Below, piece after piece: positions 11,560 to 24,455 of a DNA stretch of 64,000 bases. Source of the DNA: Microcebus murinus. Taxonomy: Eukaryota; Chordata; Mammalia; Primates; Cheirogaleidae. The notes beneath the pieces are model-generated. The model searched no databases. It was not told where the DNA came from and was given only the letters and a program-made list of their open reading frames with translations. Where the stretch lies: assembly GCF_040939455.1 (NCBI RefSeq), contig NC_134106.1:91085001-91149000 (forward strand), given 5' to 3'. Made by a program: the position numbers and the translations under genes. Every line of letters starts with the position of its first letter. Within the stretch, counting starts at the first letter, position 1.

Positions 11560-12285
11560 TATTTGCCTATTCATTGTCCAATGTCTATCAAATGTCTACT
11601 GGTGCCAGGAAATGTTCTAAGAGATGAGGATATAATAAGAAGAACATTGTAAAGCTGACATTATAGGGGTGGCATTGAGAAAATAATTAATACATATATT
11701 TTTAAAACGTGTGTGTGTGTGTGTGTATGTGTGTGTGTAGCATGTTAGGTGGTGATAAATGCTCTGAGGAAAAAAAAAAAAAAACAACTGGGAAGGGGAA
11801 TCAGAAATGATAGGATAGGGCCAAGGAAGACAGGCTTCAATTATCAACGGATTGTCAAAGAAGATTTTACTGGGAGGTTGACATTTGACTGAGGTTTGAT
11901 GGAAGAGAGCATGCGCAAGCTATGAGACTTTGAAGGGATAGAGCGTTGCAGTCAGAGAGAAGAGCCAGCACTGAAGCTCCAATGTGGAGCCCACCAGGTA
12001 TGTCTATGGAACTGCAAGGAGGCTGGAATGGCTAGAGATTTAGCCAAAGGGCAAGGAAGGTCAAGGAGTTGAGGCCAGTGAACTAAAAGGACAAGTAAAA
12101 TTTTGTAGGATAGTGCAGCTATTGTTAGAATTTGGGTTCTTATTCTGCTTAGATGAGGAGCTATTCATCCTTGTTGAGCAGAGGATGAACATAATCTGAT
12201 CTATATTTTGATGGTGTCAGTCTGGATGCTGTGCTATGAATTGATGTAAGAGGATGAGATCAAACCCACTGAGACAAGTTAAGAG
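11560..12285. mobile_element. L2-like ancient LINE remnant
   Basis: The text follows an abundant mammalian-wide LINE2-like order. It runs 'gtctactggtgccaggaaatgttctaagagatgaggata', 'gttaggtggtgataaatgctctgagga', 'gggaggttgacatttgactgaggtttgatgg', and 'gaggatgaacataatctgatctatattttgatgg'. A (TG)n run (about 11,708-11,739) and an A-run (11,769-11,785) lie inside it. Confidence 0.55.
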
Positions 12286-13089
12286 AATGGGACAATATTT
12301 TCAAATAGTACTATAAATGTTAAAACTTCAACCAGAGGTTTTAAACAAAATATTTGTTTTAGAAATCAAAATTTGATATCCCTATTGAATAATTTAATAC
12401 ATTTTGTGTAACTGAATTAAAGAGGTTTTTTTTTTTTTTTTGCCCTCTTTCTCTCTTTCTTGAAATAATACAGGTAATAGGTCTTTCTTCTTCAAAGCTC
12501 TTTGTAAATCATCTGAAATGCAGCCAGTGTTTAAAGCTGGATTAAAATGCTGACTGCCTCGTCCTCTGTTAACATTTGCTTTGTTCAAAACGTGACTACT
12601 GGCTAGATGAAGGATCAGGAGGATGATTTGGGAAAGAAATGTATAGCATTTGCAAGGGACTTGAAAGATAAATCACTCGGCAGTCCAAAAATGCCAGCAT
12701 CGCATTGCAGATCTCCTTGCCTTGATGAAGGCAGCATCCAGGGTTAATCATTTCTCCTCTGGGCGTCTGGGTAGCAGAATCTCGAATACAGAAACCCCTA
12801 GACATCTCTGCCTCCTGAGAACACCTTTCAACTGTGAAGTTCAGAAAGGAAGTGCCTTGCTCTTCTGACTCTCTCCTTCATTGATGACAATGCCAAAGGA
12901 AGAAAATACTTTTCATTTCCTTTTTTAAGTTTAGGCATTTGACCAGTAAGCATTTATGGAGAATCTGTTACGTCTTAGGAACCATGCTAGGCATTGCGGT
13001 AATGTGTGTTTCACTTCTAACGCTGTGTTTAATAGCGATGTCTGCTTAGGAATGTTTTAAGCCAGTCTGGCCTTGATTTTCTTTCTTTT
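12286..13089. other. Mostly unique DNA
   Basis: No confident element apart from a T-run at 12,426-12,442 and a short L2-like '...gcatttatggagaatctgttacgtcttaggaaccatgctaggcattg' near 12,945-13,005. The part 12,590-12,890 is somewhat GC-richer and has no recognised origin. Confidence 0.4.
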
Positions 13090-14900
13090 AAAGTCAGCAG
13101 AGTAAACTTCTGGCAGTGTGGCAGAGCAAGTTACAATTGACTCCCCTTCCCCAATCCTACAGTAAATTTATAGACATCCTGGTAAAATATTTTACAAACA
13201 TTAAAACACAATTTCAGATTTAAAATAATTTTAAATAGAAGGTACTCGTATATATGAATGTATATTTGTATCCAAGTTTGAAAAAAAAGCAAAATATACA
13301 TGCGAAAGAAATGTAGGGAAAACTCAAAGTCGAAATAATAAGGACCATCTGACCCCCATGGCTAACCATACAGGAGTTAGTCCCAGTTAAAAGCCAGAAT
13401 GGCTGGGGGCGTGGGGTTCTATAGCCTTCACATGAGTAAGACAAAAAGGCTTCGGGTCCATTTAGCATGCAAAACTGGAACCAACCTCCTAAATGTTAAA
13501 GCATTACGTCTCCCCAAATATAGATACTGGCAAAATGCTTCTAATAATACAAAATTATGGATGAAGTGCTGAATTTTGACTATGTTTTGGACCTTGGATG
13601 GATTAAAAAAGAAATCAGTCACCATTGACAAATCTGAATTCCAGGCCTGAGACACTCTAGATTATGGGATTTGAATTTACTGGTTATATTTGGTGCTAGA
13701 AACCCTAACCAAGAAAATAACATGAAAATAGCAAAGGACCTTTGAAATTCATAGGAGATCTTCAAAACAACACAGATATGCTCTATAGGTTCACTCACAA
13801 GATTCTCATGAAATATGAAATAAGTCCATTGGACATGAGTTCACAATGAAAAAATACAACAGTGAAAGAGCAACCATGGAAAAGGAAGAGTCAGAGATAC
13901 AAGAAAAGAACCAGCGCTCTAACAATTAAAAATAATCTATAAATATGAATAGTTCAAATGATTAAGAAGGAAAACACAAATATACCAAATAAATTATAAG
14001 GGTCAAATAATCATAGTTGCAGAGTAATTTTTAAAACATCATGACATTTTTCTCAATTATATAGAAATATGCTTGAAATATGGATAAAAGGGATTATAAC
14101 AAAGAAAAATAAAATTTAACAAATTTTCTGCAAAATATTTGAAAAATCTTAATAGACCAATTACTAAAGAAGTAACAAGCTAGTTGTCAACGACCTATTT
14201 CTCACTTTTGGAAAGCAGTATAAATAGACAATTTCATAGTGGGAAATTCTGAAAATATTTACATACTAAAATACTTTAATAACACTTAAGCTACTCTACA
14301 ACATAAATAGAAGCTTCAAAGTTATTTTTATGAAGTTAGCATTGGTAGCAAATATTAACAAAGGTTGCCTTGATTGACTTGATATTTGAATTTAAAAGCG
14401 ATTAGTATGTGTAAAAAAATTAAAGTTAACTATTAAAATAATAAAAACAAAATACATACCTTTCAAACAAATAAATCAGAGAACAAAAACTTGTTTAAGT
14501 ATACCTGCTGAGAGAGATTCTTAGTTAAATTTATGAGTGACAAGTTCCAGCTTTATCCTATTTATGAGAGATTTCTACAAGTTAATGAAACAGAAAGTCT
14601 TAAAGTTAAAGAGGAAAGAGTATATTTCAGACTAATTTTAACCAAAAGAAAGTTGGTGTAATAATATTAATATCTGATAAGATATATTTAAGATAAAATT
14701 TCTCTAAAATATCAATCATTATTTTATGATTAAAATTCTATATCTATCTCCAAAGAAAAATAGAACTACAGGAAAACTCTGAAATAGTCATTTTTAAAGC
14801 TATATCTGCATCAGAATTTAAACAAATATTTTAAAAATACCATACAGAATATTTGAAAGGAGCCATTAATAATTGAAAATTAATGGACTCATGAAAAAAA
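13090..14900 (+). mobile_element. Very old L1 or HAL1-like remnant
   Basis: The left edge 'gtaaacttctggcagtgtggcagagcaagt' resembles the 5' region of old L1M/HAL1 elements. The following A-rich plus strand (about 13,700-14,900) has the base bias of L1 coding DNA. I could not align a specific protein segment, so both the extent and the family are tentative. Confidence 0.35.
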
Positions 14901-15245
14901 CACTACCAGTCTTGTTTGCAGTCACAGGATAATCCTAACAAATGCTAACAAAATTATAGTTTAAAGTTCACACTCTCTGAATATAATACAATATAGTTAG
15001 AAATCTATGCACCAAAAAAAAATGCTCTTCAGAAAACGATACCTTGTGACTAAAACCACTATGTTTTGTATTTTTTAATGAGATGGTCATTCAATCAGGG
15101 CCTCAAGAGGAGACAGAGAAGAGGCCCAGGAAAACAAAGTTCAATATTACACTCACAAGTCCTGCAGACAGAAGGCACAGCATGCAAAGGAGGGTCACTC
15201 AGGCCAGGGAAAAGCATTAGGATGAAGTTTCATTGTGGTTTCCAT
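14901..15245. other. No recognisable feature
   Basis: AT-rich then mixed-composition sequence, with nothing identified by eye. The 86-residue plus-strand frame at 15,066-15,326 runs into the following LTR and looks like chance. Confidence 0.4.
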
Positions 15246-15246
15246 G

Positions 15247-15610
15247 TACCATGGTCTGAATGTTTGTGTTTTTCCAAAATTCATATGTTGAAACCTAATC
15301 CCAAAAGTGATGGTATTATGAGGTGAGGCATTTGGGTGGTGATTAGGTCATGGGCATGGAGTCTGTATGGATGGGATTAGTACCCTTATAAGGAGATGAA
15401 GAGACCAGAGTTCTTTCCTTCTACCATGTGAGGACACAGCTACAGATACCATTGACAAACCAGAAAGCAGGCCCTCACCAGACACTGAGTGTGGTGGCTC
15501 CTTGATTTTGGACTTCATTGCCTCCAGAACTTTGAGAAATACATTTCAGTTTGTTTTAAGCCACCCAGTTTATGGTATTTTGTGATAGCAGCCCACATGG
15601 GCTAAGATGC
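15247..15610 (+). mobile_element. MLT1 MaLR LTR, sense, near complete
   Basis: The whole LTR order is present: 'ccatggtctgaatgtttgtg', 'aattcatatgttgaaacctaatccc', 'ggtgattaggtcatggg', 'gatgggattagtacccttataa', 'accatgtgaggacacag', 'gccctcaccagacactgag', 'cctccagaactttgagaaatac' and 'gccacccagtttatggtattttgtgatagcagccc'. A solo LTR. Confidence 0.9.
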
Positions 15611-16010
15611 TAAAAGGTAGTGTAGGGAAGCCTGAGAAGTCTAGGATTGGCTATTGAATAATTCAAGCAGGCTCTGGACTACAAGGGTGGTCTCCAGTTG
15701 TCTAGTACCAGGCCCTGGGATAAGTAAGGCAGAGAAATATCACCTGCTAGGGTACATGGGGGTTAGTTGACATGTGAAAGGCATGTTCCTGGCTGGGCCC
15801 TTTGTTATCTCTAAGAACTGGCTAACTAATGGTGAGGGGAGACAGTTTATAGAGAAAAATTAAAATGCATACACACACATATAATACACAACAATAGCAA
15901 AATCAAAGCATTTAAAAATTATTCTTTAGTTAAAGAGAAAATAATTAAATTGCTATATATTTAGGAATGAATGACAAAGGAAACACAACATATAAAAAAT
16001 TGAGGAATGT
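15611..16010. other. No recognisable feature
   Basis: Mixed-composition sequence with a short CA-rich patch near 15,873. The last 15 bases (15,995-16,009) serve as the left target-site duplication of the following Alu. Confidence 0.45.
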
Positions 16011-16341
16011 GGCCAGGCGCAGTGGCTCACTCTTGTCATCCTAGCATTCTTGGAGGCCAAGGCGGGAGGATTGTTTGAGCTCAGGAGTTGGAGACCAGCC
16101 TGAACAAGAGCAAGATCTCATCTCTACTAAAAAATAAAAATAAATTAGCTAGACAACTAAAAATAAAAAGGAAAAAAATTAGCCGGGCATGGTGGCTCAT
16201 GCTTGTAGTCCCAGCTACTCAGGAGGCTAAGGCAAGAGGATCACTTGAGACCAGGAGTTTGAGGTTGCAGCGAGCTAGGCTGACACCATAGCACTCTAGC
16301 CAGGCAACAGAGTGAGGCTCTGTTTCATAAAAAATAAAAAT
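16011..16341 (+). mobile_element. Alu SINE, strepsirrhine type, sense
   Basis: Begins 'ggccaggcgcagtggctcac' and has both arms. The middle A-rich region is extended by a second 'acaactaaaaataaaaagg' segment before 'attagccgggcatggtgg', the layout of strepsirrhine Alus. It ends in an impure A-rich tail. It is flanked by an imperfect duplication: 'aaaaattgaggaatg' at 15,995-16,009 and 'aaaaattgagaaatg' at about 16,344-16,358. Confidence 0.93.
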
Positions 16342-16929
16342 AAAAAAATTGAGAAATGCAATGAAAGCCATCCTTGTGGTGGGAGAGCACAGGTAGATAG
16401 GATTTGTAGCCATATATCTTCACACAAGAAAAGAAGAAAAATTAAAATTATAAATGGAATACTTCAAGTCAAGATGTAGAAAAATAAATAAATAAATAAA
16501 ACAAAGCAAGCAAACAAACAAAAACTCATGTGAACCCAAAGAAAGAAGAGGAAAGCAATAAAGAAAAGAAAATAAATGAAAGAGTAAACAAAGATATCAT
16601 AAAAAAGATCCATGAAACTCCAGAAGGAACTAGTGCTCAATAAATAGTAACTTCTGCCTATACCATCACAATTGGCTGTCTTTGGCTCTGAAAAACTGAC
16701 TGGAACTAGCTTTCTGTCTTATCCTACCCAAGACATATCGAAGTTTCAGCTGGCCGTTGTCTAAATCTATGAAAGCACAAAGCTACAAATAGTGTGCTGT
16801 TTTCATACCACCTCTTCTGGTGGGAAATGAAAAAAAAAAATAGTAGGCTCTGCATCCAGTGTTTTACATCCTTATCTCATTTAATCTTTCCAATATATTG
16901 TATCATTTAACTGTAGGCAGAAGAATGTT
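16342..16929. other. A-rich and simple-repeat DNA
   Basis: Contains an (AAAT)n/(AAAC)n run at about 16,483-16,521 and purine-rich A/G text to about 16,600. The remainder is unrecognised. Confidence 0.5.
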
Positions 16930-17320
16930 GGGTAACAAAAAACTACAACAATCGCAGACCCACGTTATGAGCATTTATTTAGATTATATGTCGGTAGGTC
17001 TTCCAGGGGTTGGCTGATCCAGCTGGGTTCACCTGCAGGTAGTTCTGTCCCAGGTGTCTCTCATTCTGTTCTTAGGAGCAGTAGCCATTCTGAGCATGCT
17101 GTTGCCATGGTGATTCCACTGGTGCAAAAGAGTAAGCCCAACTGTAACAGTGCTTATGAAGGCCAAAGCAAGTCCTATTGCTGAACCCAAAATTCAAGGT
17201 GGGAAAAGTTACTCTGGCTTTCTAATGGGAGGAACTACCAAAATCACATAAAAAAAGTGAGTAGGTACAGGTAGACATGAGAAATTGGGGCCATTAATGC
17301 AATCTACACACCCCACATGG
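16930..17320 (-). mobile_element. Probable MaLR-type LTR, antisense
   Basis: The order 'ggttggctgatccagctgggttcacc', 'gagcatgctgttgccatggtgattcc', 'aagagtaagcccaactgtaacagtgctt', 'caaagcaagtcctattgctgaacccaaaattcaagg' and 'ccattaatgcaatctacaca' matches an antisense ancient LTR I recognise as MaLR-like. The subfamily is unknown to me. Confidence 0.5.
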
Positions 17321-17479
17321 AAGGTATCGTTGATATATACCTGAGTAAATTTCTGAGAGAAATAGAAAGAAAAGAAAGCCTAGACAGAAAGATGAAGCAC
17401 TGGACACCTGTAGATAGATTTTTGAGTGTATTAGGAGAAACAAGTCTTCACTGAAAATGAGTTGAAGAAGGTTTTGTGC

Positions 17480-18240
17480 TTCAGTAGCTCACTATGCAAG
17501 GAACCATTCCTGAGTACAATCTGGCATGGATTCTGTCCTCATGATGCTGCCAGTTCATACACAGGAAACAAAAAAATTCAAACAAATTAATGTGTAACTT
17601 CTTACTGTGATTAATGGCACAAAGGAAAGATCCATGTTGCTAAGAGACTGCACAGAGGGCTTGTAACCTAATCTGGGGGTCAGGCAAGGTTCCTGGGGCG
17701 AACATGGATGACCATGATGGGGGACCATGATGAAACGGAGATATGAAGAGTCAGTAGGCACTAGCAAGAGTTATGCAGGATGGAAAAGCATTACAGGCAG
17801 AGTCCTTCTGCCAAAATCTGTGGTGGAGGGAGCATAGCACGTGAGCGGTCAAGATGAAGAGTGTGGAACAAGATGAGGCTGGAGAGGGGGCCAGAGGTTG
17901 ACCCCTTTTCAGGTCTTGTGGGACAGGTAGAGGACTTGGTCTTTATTCCCTCCTCAAAATGTGAAGCCACTGAAACTCTTTCAAGGGGGAATAACATAAT
18001 CAGGTTTTCATTGTGGAAATATGATTCTGGCTACAATGTGTAATGAGACAGGCATGATGTAGGAGTGAATAGGAGGGACACCATGAGGAGTGGCTTCCAG
18101 TGGACCTGTTGAGAGATAACAATAGCCCCAGGAGAATGAACGTGCACATGGGGAGGAATGGCCAGAGTATTGGAATAAAGAATTGGGAGTATGGTGTCAT
18201 TATAGTGAATAAAATGGTCATTTATTAAAAGAAAAAAAAG
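17480..18240. mobile_element. L2-like ancient LINE remnant
   Basis: Contains landmarks of the same mammalian-wide family as 11,560-12,285: 'ggaaaagcattacaggcagag', 'ggtagaggacttggtctttattc', and 'ggggaataacataatcaggttttcattgtggaaatatgattctggctacaatgtg'. Confidence 0.55.
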
Positions 18241-19595
18241 ATTGATGAATAGTATCCTCTGGGCTATCGGGTACTGCTAGAGGTCGTTGGTGACCTGAGT
18301 ATGAATTGTTTCAAGGATTATGGAGGGTGGTTAAATCTAGACAGGAGTGGGCTAAGGAATGAATAGAAGGGGAGGAAGCGGAAGGAGAGAGACCACTTTT
18401 GAGAACTTCATTATTGAAGGAAAGTAGGAGAGAGCAGGAGTTAGAGGCAGATGTGGTTTTGGAGGTTATTTTATTTAGAGATTTAAGATATTTTAAATGC
18501 TGACATCAAGGCTCCAGTTGAGAAAGAGAGTTTTAAAATATTTAGAGAAGAGGGATAATCAATAATTTTAAATTTAAAAGAAACACTTCAGATAAAAATA
18601 AAGGTGATAAAGCTAAATCTAGCCATTCTAATAGAACAAATTAGCAGACAAGAACAGCAAAAGAAAATACAGACCTACAGACCTGCCTAGCAGAGGCTAT
18701 TCCCTGAGCTACACTTGCAAACAGCATCAAGATTTACTTGATGAAAATGAATAAGCTAATGTAAAACTTCTCTATATAATTCATGTAAGTATGTAAGCAT
18801 ATGCTTATACATTAGTGTTTATAGTAAAGAATACATTCTCGTTACAGAATGTGGACTCAGTCATTTCCAAAAATAACAGTCCTGAGTTAAGTGATACTTT
18901 AGGCATTATTATAATTAGATGTCTACTTTGGGTGAATGCTATTTGGATACTAGAGAAAAAGTTTACATGCCCAGCATGAGTAAGACCAGGTAAAACCCCC
19001 TTAGAGTTTCCTGTAATAACAAAATAAATTTCAGTCTAAGAATATTGCTCATTTCAGATGAGTGACAGATGAAAAGTTTAGAATTAGAATATTACACTGA
19101 ATAAATCCCTAATGGAGAGAAAGCGTGTACATTTAATTTCATCTTAATCTCATGATTTTTAATGTAGCTCATGTGGGGAAATCTTTGTACCTCCTATATT
19201 GCCTGCTCAAACCTCCCTGGCAGTCTCTCATGTTCCTTCAACTTGACAATATGAGTCAGGCTCAGATGTCAGTGGATTCAGCATGTATTGACTTTTAAAA
19301 TTTTCATTTTGACATTCTAATGATCTCTCTAGATTTACACTGAAATCATGTTGCCATTTTCTTGGCACTTTAGAGTTGGTATTTTTGGCTTTGTATTGCC
19401 ATTAGGGGAGAAACACACACACACACACACACACACTCACTCATGCACATTCAGTTTCTAGTGGACTTCCATTGGTCAGAGAAGTGCTAACTAAATAGCA
19501 TTTTCATTCTCTGAGTGTCTGACATTTTAAAAACTCAAAAATGTCCTGAACAACTGATACTTTGGGGATCCACAAATAATGATGATGGTCATGTT
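18241..19595. other. No confident element
   Basis: Purine-rich then AT-rich sequence. The only clear item is a (CA)n run at about 19,413-19,436. No gene-like signal. Confidence 0.4.
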
Positions 19596-19599
19596 AACG

Positions 19600-20095
19600 G
19601 ATACAAACATTTTGGAAAGTGATGGAGCAATATGCATTATAAATAATAAATACAAATCTTTTGACCCAGTAATTCTATTGTGGTCAGATTTTTTATACAT
19701 ATACACAAACATATATGTCTATATATGCAAACACACACATACAGATACATAAATAAAAACAACGTTATTATGACAAAAACTTGGACATAAACTAATTGTC
19801 CTTCAATAGGAAAGTAATTGAAAAATGTATGATGTGGCTACCCTATGTAACACTATGCAGATCTTAAAAACAATTAGCTAGACCGTCATGCAATGGCCTG
19901 GTCAGGTGTTGTCAATACATGATATATTTTTATAAAGAGAAGAAAATTTAAATAGATACTAACACATTTATATAAGACAACTTTTGTCAAAATGAGAAAC
20001 TACAAAATTCTCTGTAATTGTGAATTCTGTGCTTGGGGGCACGTGTTTGTACAAGTGCATATGAATAGGAGGAGAAGTTGAACATCATAGACCAA
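19600..20095 (+). mobile_element. Old L1 3'-end remnant, sense
   Basis: The segment 'aaatcttttgacccagtaattctattg', then 'acaaaaacttggacataaactaattgtccttcaataggaaagtaattg' and 'atgatgtggctaccctatgtaacactatgcag' is the L1 ORF2 C-terminal order (the PAIPLLG, then W-N-QP-CPS region), heavily decayed. Confidence 0.65.
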
Positions 20096-20389
20096 CCTTT
20101 TAACATTGTATATTTCACTGGAACTGGGAAGGTGCAAATTTGGGGGAAGATATTTAGCTTTTTTCTTCTTTTTTTGAGTTCTGTGTTTGCACTCTTGTCT
20201 TGCTGCCATTATCATGTAACACTTTTAGAAACACAAAACCAAAGGATAAACCAAAAAACAAAACTAAGGCTATAAACTAAAACTGATTGCCTAAGGGAGA
20301 AAAGTAAAGAAGAAAAAAAATAGATCCATTCTCAAGCCCTAAAGCATTCCAGCGTTCCACAGATAAGATTTTTAATAAAGAAAACATAA

Positions 20390-20960
20390 CAGGTATGTTT
20401 CCAGCAATGGCTGTCTAGGTTGCTTTGAAACAACCATCCCTCCGAGAACAACTGGAAAAGCTATAAAACCCATGGAAACATCTGGTTGAAGGCACACAGA
20501 CAAAGCCCAGAAGGCAGTCAGGAATTACAGGACCAAAATCTAAGAGCAGGAAGGCCAAAAGAGGTGAGCCTGCATTGGGTGCTTCTTTTCCCCATGAGAG
20601 AATGGTATACTCTGAAAGCTCAGGCTACAAGGCTGAAAAGCTGAGCACAGATGGGCCAGCACCATAGACAAGGAAATCAAAGCTTGAAGCTCAGGACGCA
20701 CCAAGAAGAGAGTCCCTGGTAAAGATCATACTTTTTTTTATGGATACCTTGGAAGGTTGTATTGTTGAAGTAAGGGTAAATGTGAAATAAACCTGCCCTC
20801 ACAAGGACTGCAGCTCAGCTTTAGTTACCTCAGTACTAGGTTGCATAAAAACATCTATCTCCCATAAGAAATGATAGATACACACACAGGTAAATAGGTT
20901 AAGGTTTTACTACAGAACAAGATAAAATAGACAACCATTGGAGATCTCAAATTTAGGGTT
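20390..20960. other. Possible old L1 5'-region remnant
   Basis: The text 'gctttgaaacaaccatccctccgagaacaactggaaaagc' and the following mixed sequence have the flavour of an old L1 5' end. No definitive landmark was found and the boundaries are guesses. Confidence 0.25.
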
Positions 20961-21111
20961 TTCAGACATACATTTTATAACTCATTATATATTAATATTA
21001 ATGAAATAGAAATAAAAGTATGAGTAGAGAATTGGAAACTGTAAAAAAGAGAACTGCATGGACATTCTAGGACATAAAAACATGGCTAAAGTTATAAATT
21101 CAGTGTATATG

Positions 21112-21332
21112 TTTTGTGTTTCTCAACCAGGAATAATTTTGCCCCTCCCCTCTCCCAGGGACATTTGGCATTGTTTGGAGAAATTTTTGGTTTTACCAAT
21201 TGGAAGGTGCTACTGACATTTTGGGGGGTAGATGCCAAGGATAACGTTGCACATACTACAAAGCACAAGAAGCCCTCCACAACAAAGGATTATCCAGCCT
21301 AAAATGTCAATAGTGCCATGGTTGGAGATCCT
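21112..21332 (+). mobile_element. MER20-like hAT-Charlie element
   Basis: About 220 bases follow the MER20 order as I remember it: 'gtgtttctcaaccaggaataattttgcccctccc', 'gggacatttggcattgtttggagaaatttttggtt', 'ggtgctactgaca', 'tgccaaggataacgttgcacatactacaaagcac', and 'caacaaaggattatccagcctaaaatgtcaatagtgcc'. It is full length or nearly so. MER20 is non-autonomous, so no coding is expected. Confidence 0.8.
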
Positions 21333-21454
21333 TTAATAGCAGCAGATCAAACTCCATTAACACAAATTAATACATCGGAAGGTAGCTCAAAAGAAAAAAA
21401 TACAGTTACTGAAAAAGGCAACAGAGAGAGAATGCAAAGGGTCAAGGAGAATCT

Positions 21455-21556
21455 TGATAGGAATAATAGTTGCACCAGTGTATACACATGTTGAATTGTA
21501 TGCTTTAAAATTTTGCAGCTTATCATATATCAATTATACCTTAATAAAAACATGAA
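21455..21556 (+). mobile_element. Old L1 3'-terminal fragment
   Basis: 'acatgttgaattgtatgctttaaaattttgcagcttatcatatatcaattataccttaataaaaa' is the typical terminal segment of old L1 3'UTRs, ending just before the A-rich tail. Confidence 0.55.
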
Positions 21557-22640
<1,084 letters not shown>

Positions 22641-23276
22641 GATCATTTCAAACCTTCCTCAAGGGAAAGTGTTTAAACTAGCAATAATAATATTGTAATA
22701 TTGTTACTGTAAAAAACTGTGTTGCAGTATTACAAGACATGGCTGAAAGAAGTTAATGTTCTAAATTATAGTGAACAAATTTTGTCGTTTCAGTGATTAT
22801 AATGCAAATGTTAACATTAGAATGTTATAATATCTACTTCACAAAAATATTTAAAATGTTTCCTCTTATTGAGAAAGACAACAGTCTGAAACTAAAAGAA
22901 TGAGGTTGAGGTTCTCCTGCTTAACTTCTTAAAGCATCATTTTCCTCTTTTGTAAAATACAATGCTAAATAATAGCTGCCTTACAAAGTTATTATAAAGA
23001 TCCAATAAGATTATGTATGTGCAAACATTTCAAAAACCTAAAAATTGCTAATAAATGCAATTCATTATCCATGTCAATGGCTCTGACCATTTTGGAGTGG
23101 TTTTATGCATTGATGCACAAGTAAACATTTTCAGATCCTATTTTTGCTCTTTCCTTCTTCCAAGTAAATTACTGTAAATTCTTTTGCTGTAAATATGTAC
23201 AGTTTTGAAATATTTGCACATAGTTTGATTCCACTTTAAAAGGTTTTATTTTAAATAAAATAAAATTCTTTTAAGC
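22641..23276. other. No recognisable feature
   Basis: AT-rich DNA. MIR-like words occur around 22,930-23,070 ('cctcttttgtaaaatacaatgc', 'gttattataaagatccaataagattatg') and may be a weak MIR copy. Nothing else seen. Confidence 0.4.
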
Positions 23277-23515
23277 AAGAATACCTTTTTATTTTTATTT
23301 TTTTTTATTTCGGCATATTATGGGGGTATAGATTTTAAGGTTTCAATAAATGCCCTTTCCCTCCTCCCTAACAAGTCTGAGTTTCCAGAATGACCATCCC
23401 CCAGATGGTGCACATCTCACTCATTATGTATGTATATACCCGCCCCCCTCCCCCCTCCCCCCTGCCCAATACCCTATTACTGTAGTACCTATGTGTCCAC
23501 TTAGGTGCTGCTCAG

Positions 23516-24455
23516 TTAATACCAGTTTGCTGGTGAGTATATGTGGTGTTTGTTTTTCCATTCTTGGGATACTTCACTTAGTAGTATGGGTTCCAGCTCT
23601 AACCAGGAAAATATAAAATGTGCTATATCACCGTTGTTTCTTAGAGCTGAATAGTACTCCATGGTATACATATACCACATTTTATTAATCCATTCTTGGA
23701 TTGATGGGCACCTGGGCTGTTTCCACAGCCTTGCAATTATGAATTGTGCTGCTATAAACATTCGAATGCAGGTGTCTTTTTTGTAGAGTGTCATTGGATC
23801 ATTTGGGTAGATGCCCAGCAATGGGATTGCTGGATCAAATGGTAGATTCACTTGTATCGCTTTAAGGTATCTCCATATTGCTTTCCACAGAGGTTGAACT
23901 AATTTTCAGTCCCACCAGCAGTGTAGGAGTGTTCCTCTCTCTCCGCAACCACGCCAGCATTTATTGTTTGGAGATTTTTTTTTTTTTGAGACAGAGTCTC
24001 ACTTTGTTGCCCAGGCTAGTGTGAGTGCCATGGTGTCAGCCTAGCTCACAGCAACCTCAAACTCCTGGGCTCAAGCAATCCTCCTGCCTCAGCCTCCCAA
24101 GTAGCTGGGACACAGGCATGTGCCACCATGCCCGGCTAATTTTTTCTATATACGTATTAGTTGGCCAATTAATTGCTTTCTCTTTATAGTAGAGACGGGG
24201 TCTCACTCTTGCTCAGGCTGGTTTCGAACTCCTGACCTCGAGCAATCCGCCCGCCTCGGCCTCCCAGAGTGCTAGGATTACAGGCGTGAGCCACCGCGCC
24301 CGGCCAATTTGGAGATTTTTTCATAAAGGCCATTCTCACTGGGGTTAAGTGATATCTCATTGTGGTTTTGATTTGCATTTCCCTGATGATTAGAGATGTT
24401 GAACATTTTTTCATATATTTGTTGGCCATTCTTCTGTGTTCTTTAGAAAAGTTTC
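23516..24455 (-). pseudogene. L1 ORF2 C-terminal segment (minus half of the inverted L1)
   Basis: Reading minus, the frame carries the conserved C-terminal order of L1 ORF2p: a '[11 protein letters not shown]' block, then past the Alu 'PFDPAIPLLGIYP', 'DTCIRMFIAAQF', 'QPRCPSIQEWINKMWYMYT' and 'MEYYSA'. It stops at about 23,516 before the 3'UTR. It is broken by the Alu at 23,981-24,307 and detached from its upstream half by the inversion. It cannot make a functional protein. Confidence 0.9.
23981..24307 (-). mobile_element. Alu SINE inside the twin-primed L1
   Basis: A complete antisense Alu, running from poly(T) to 'cgccgcgcccggcc'-type 5' end. Its CpGs are comparatively well kept ('agacggggtctc', 'gagccaccgcgcccggcc'), suggesting a younger copy than the others. 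It is flanked by perfect 14-base duplications 'tttggagatttttt' (23,967-23,980 and 24,308-24,321), both L1 sequence. Confidence 0.96.

Noticed and set aside
24184..24429. 81-codon minus-strand frame with an L1-like start and an Alu-like end
   Set aside because: It is a read-through from L1 ORF2 into the inserted Alu, not a real fusion gene.
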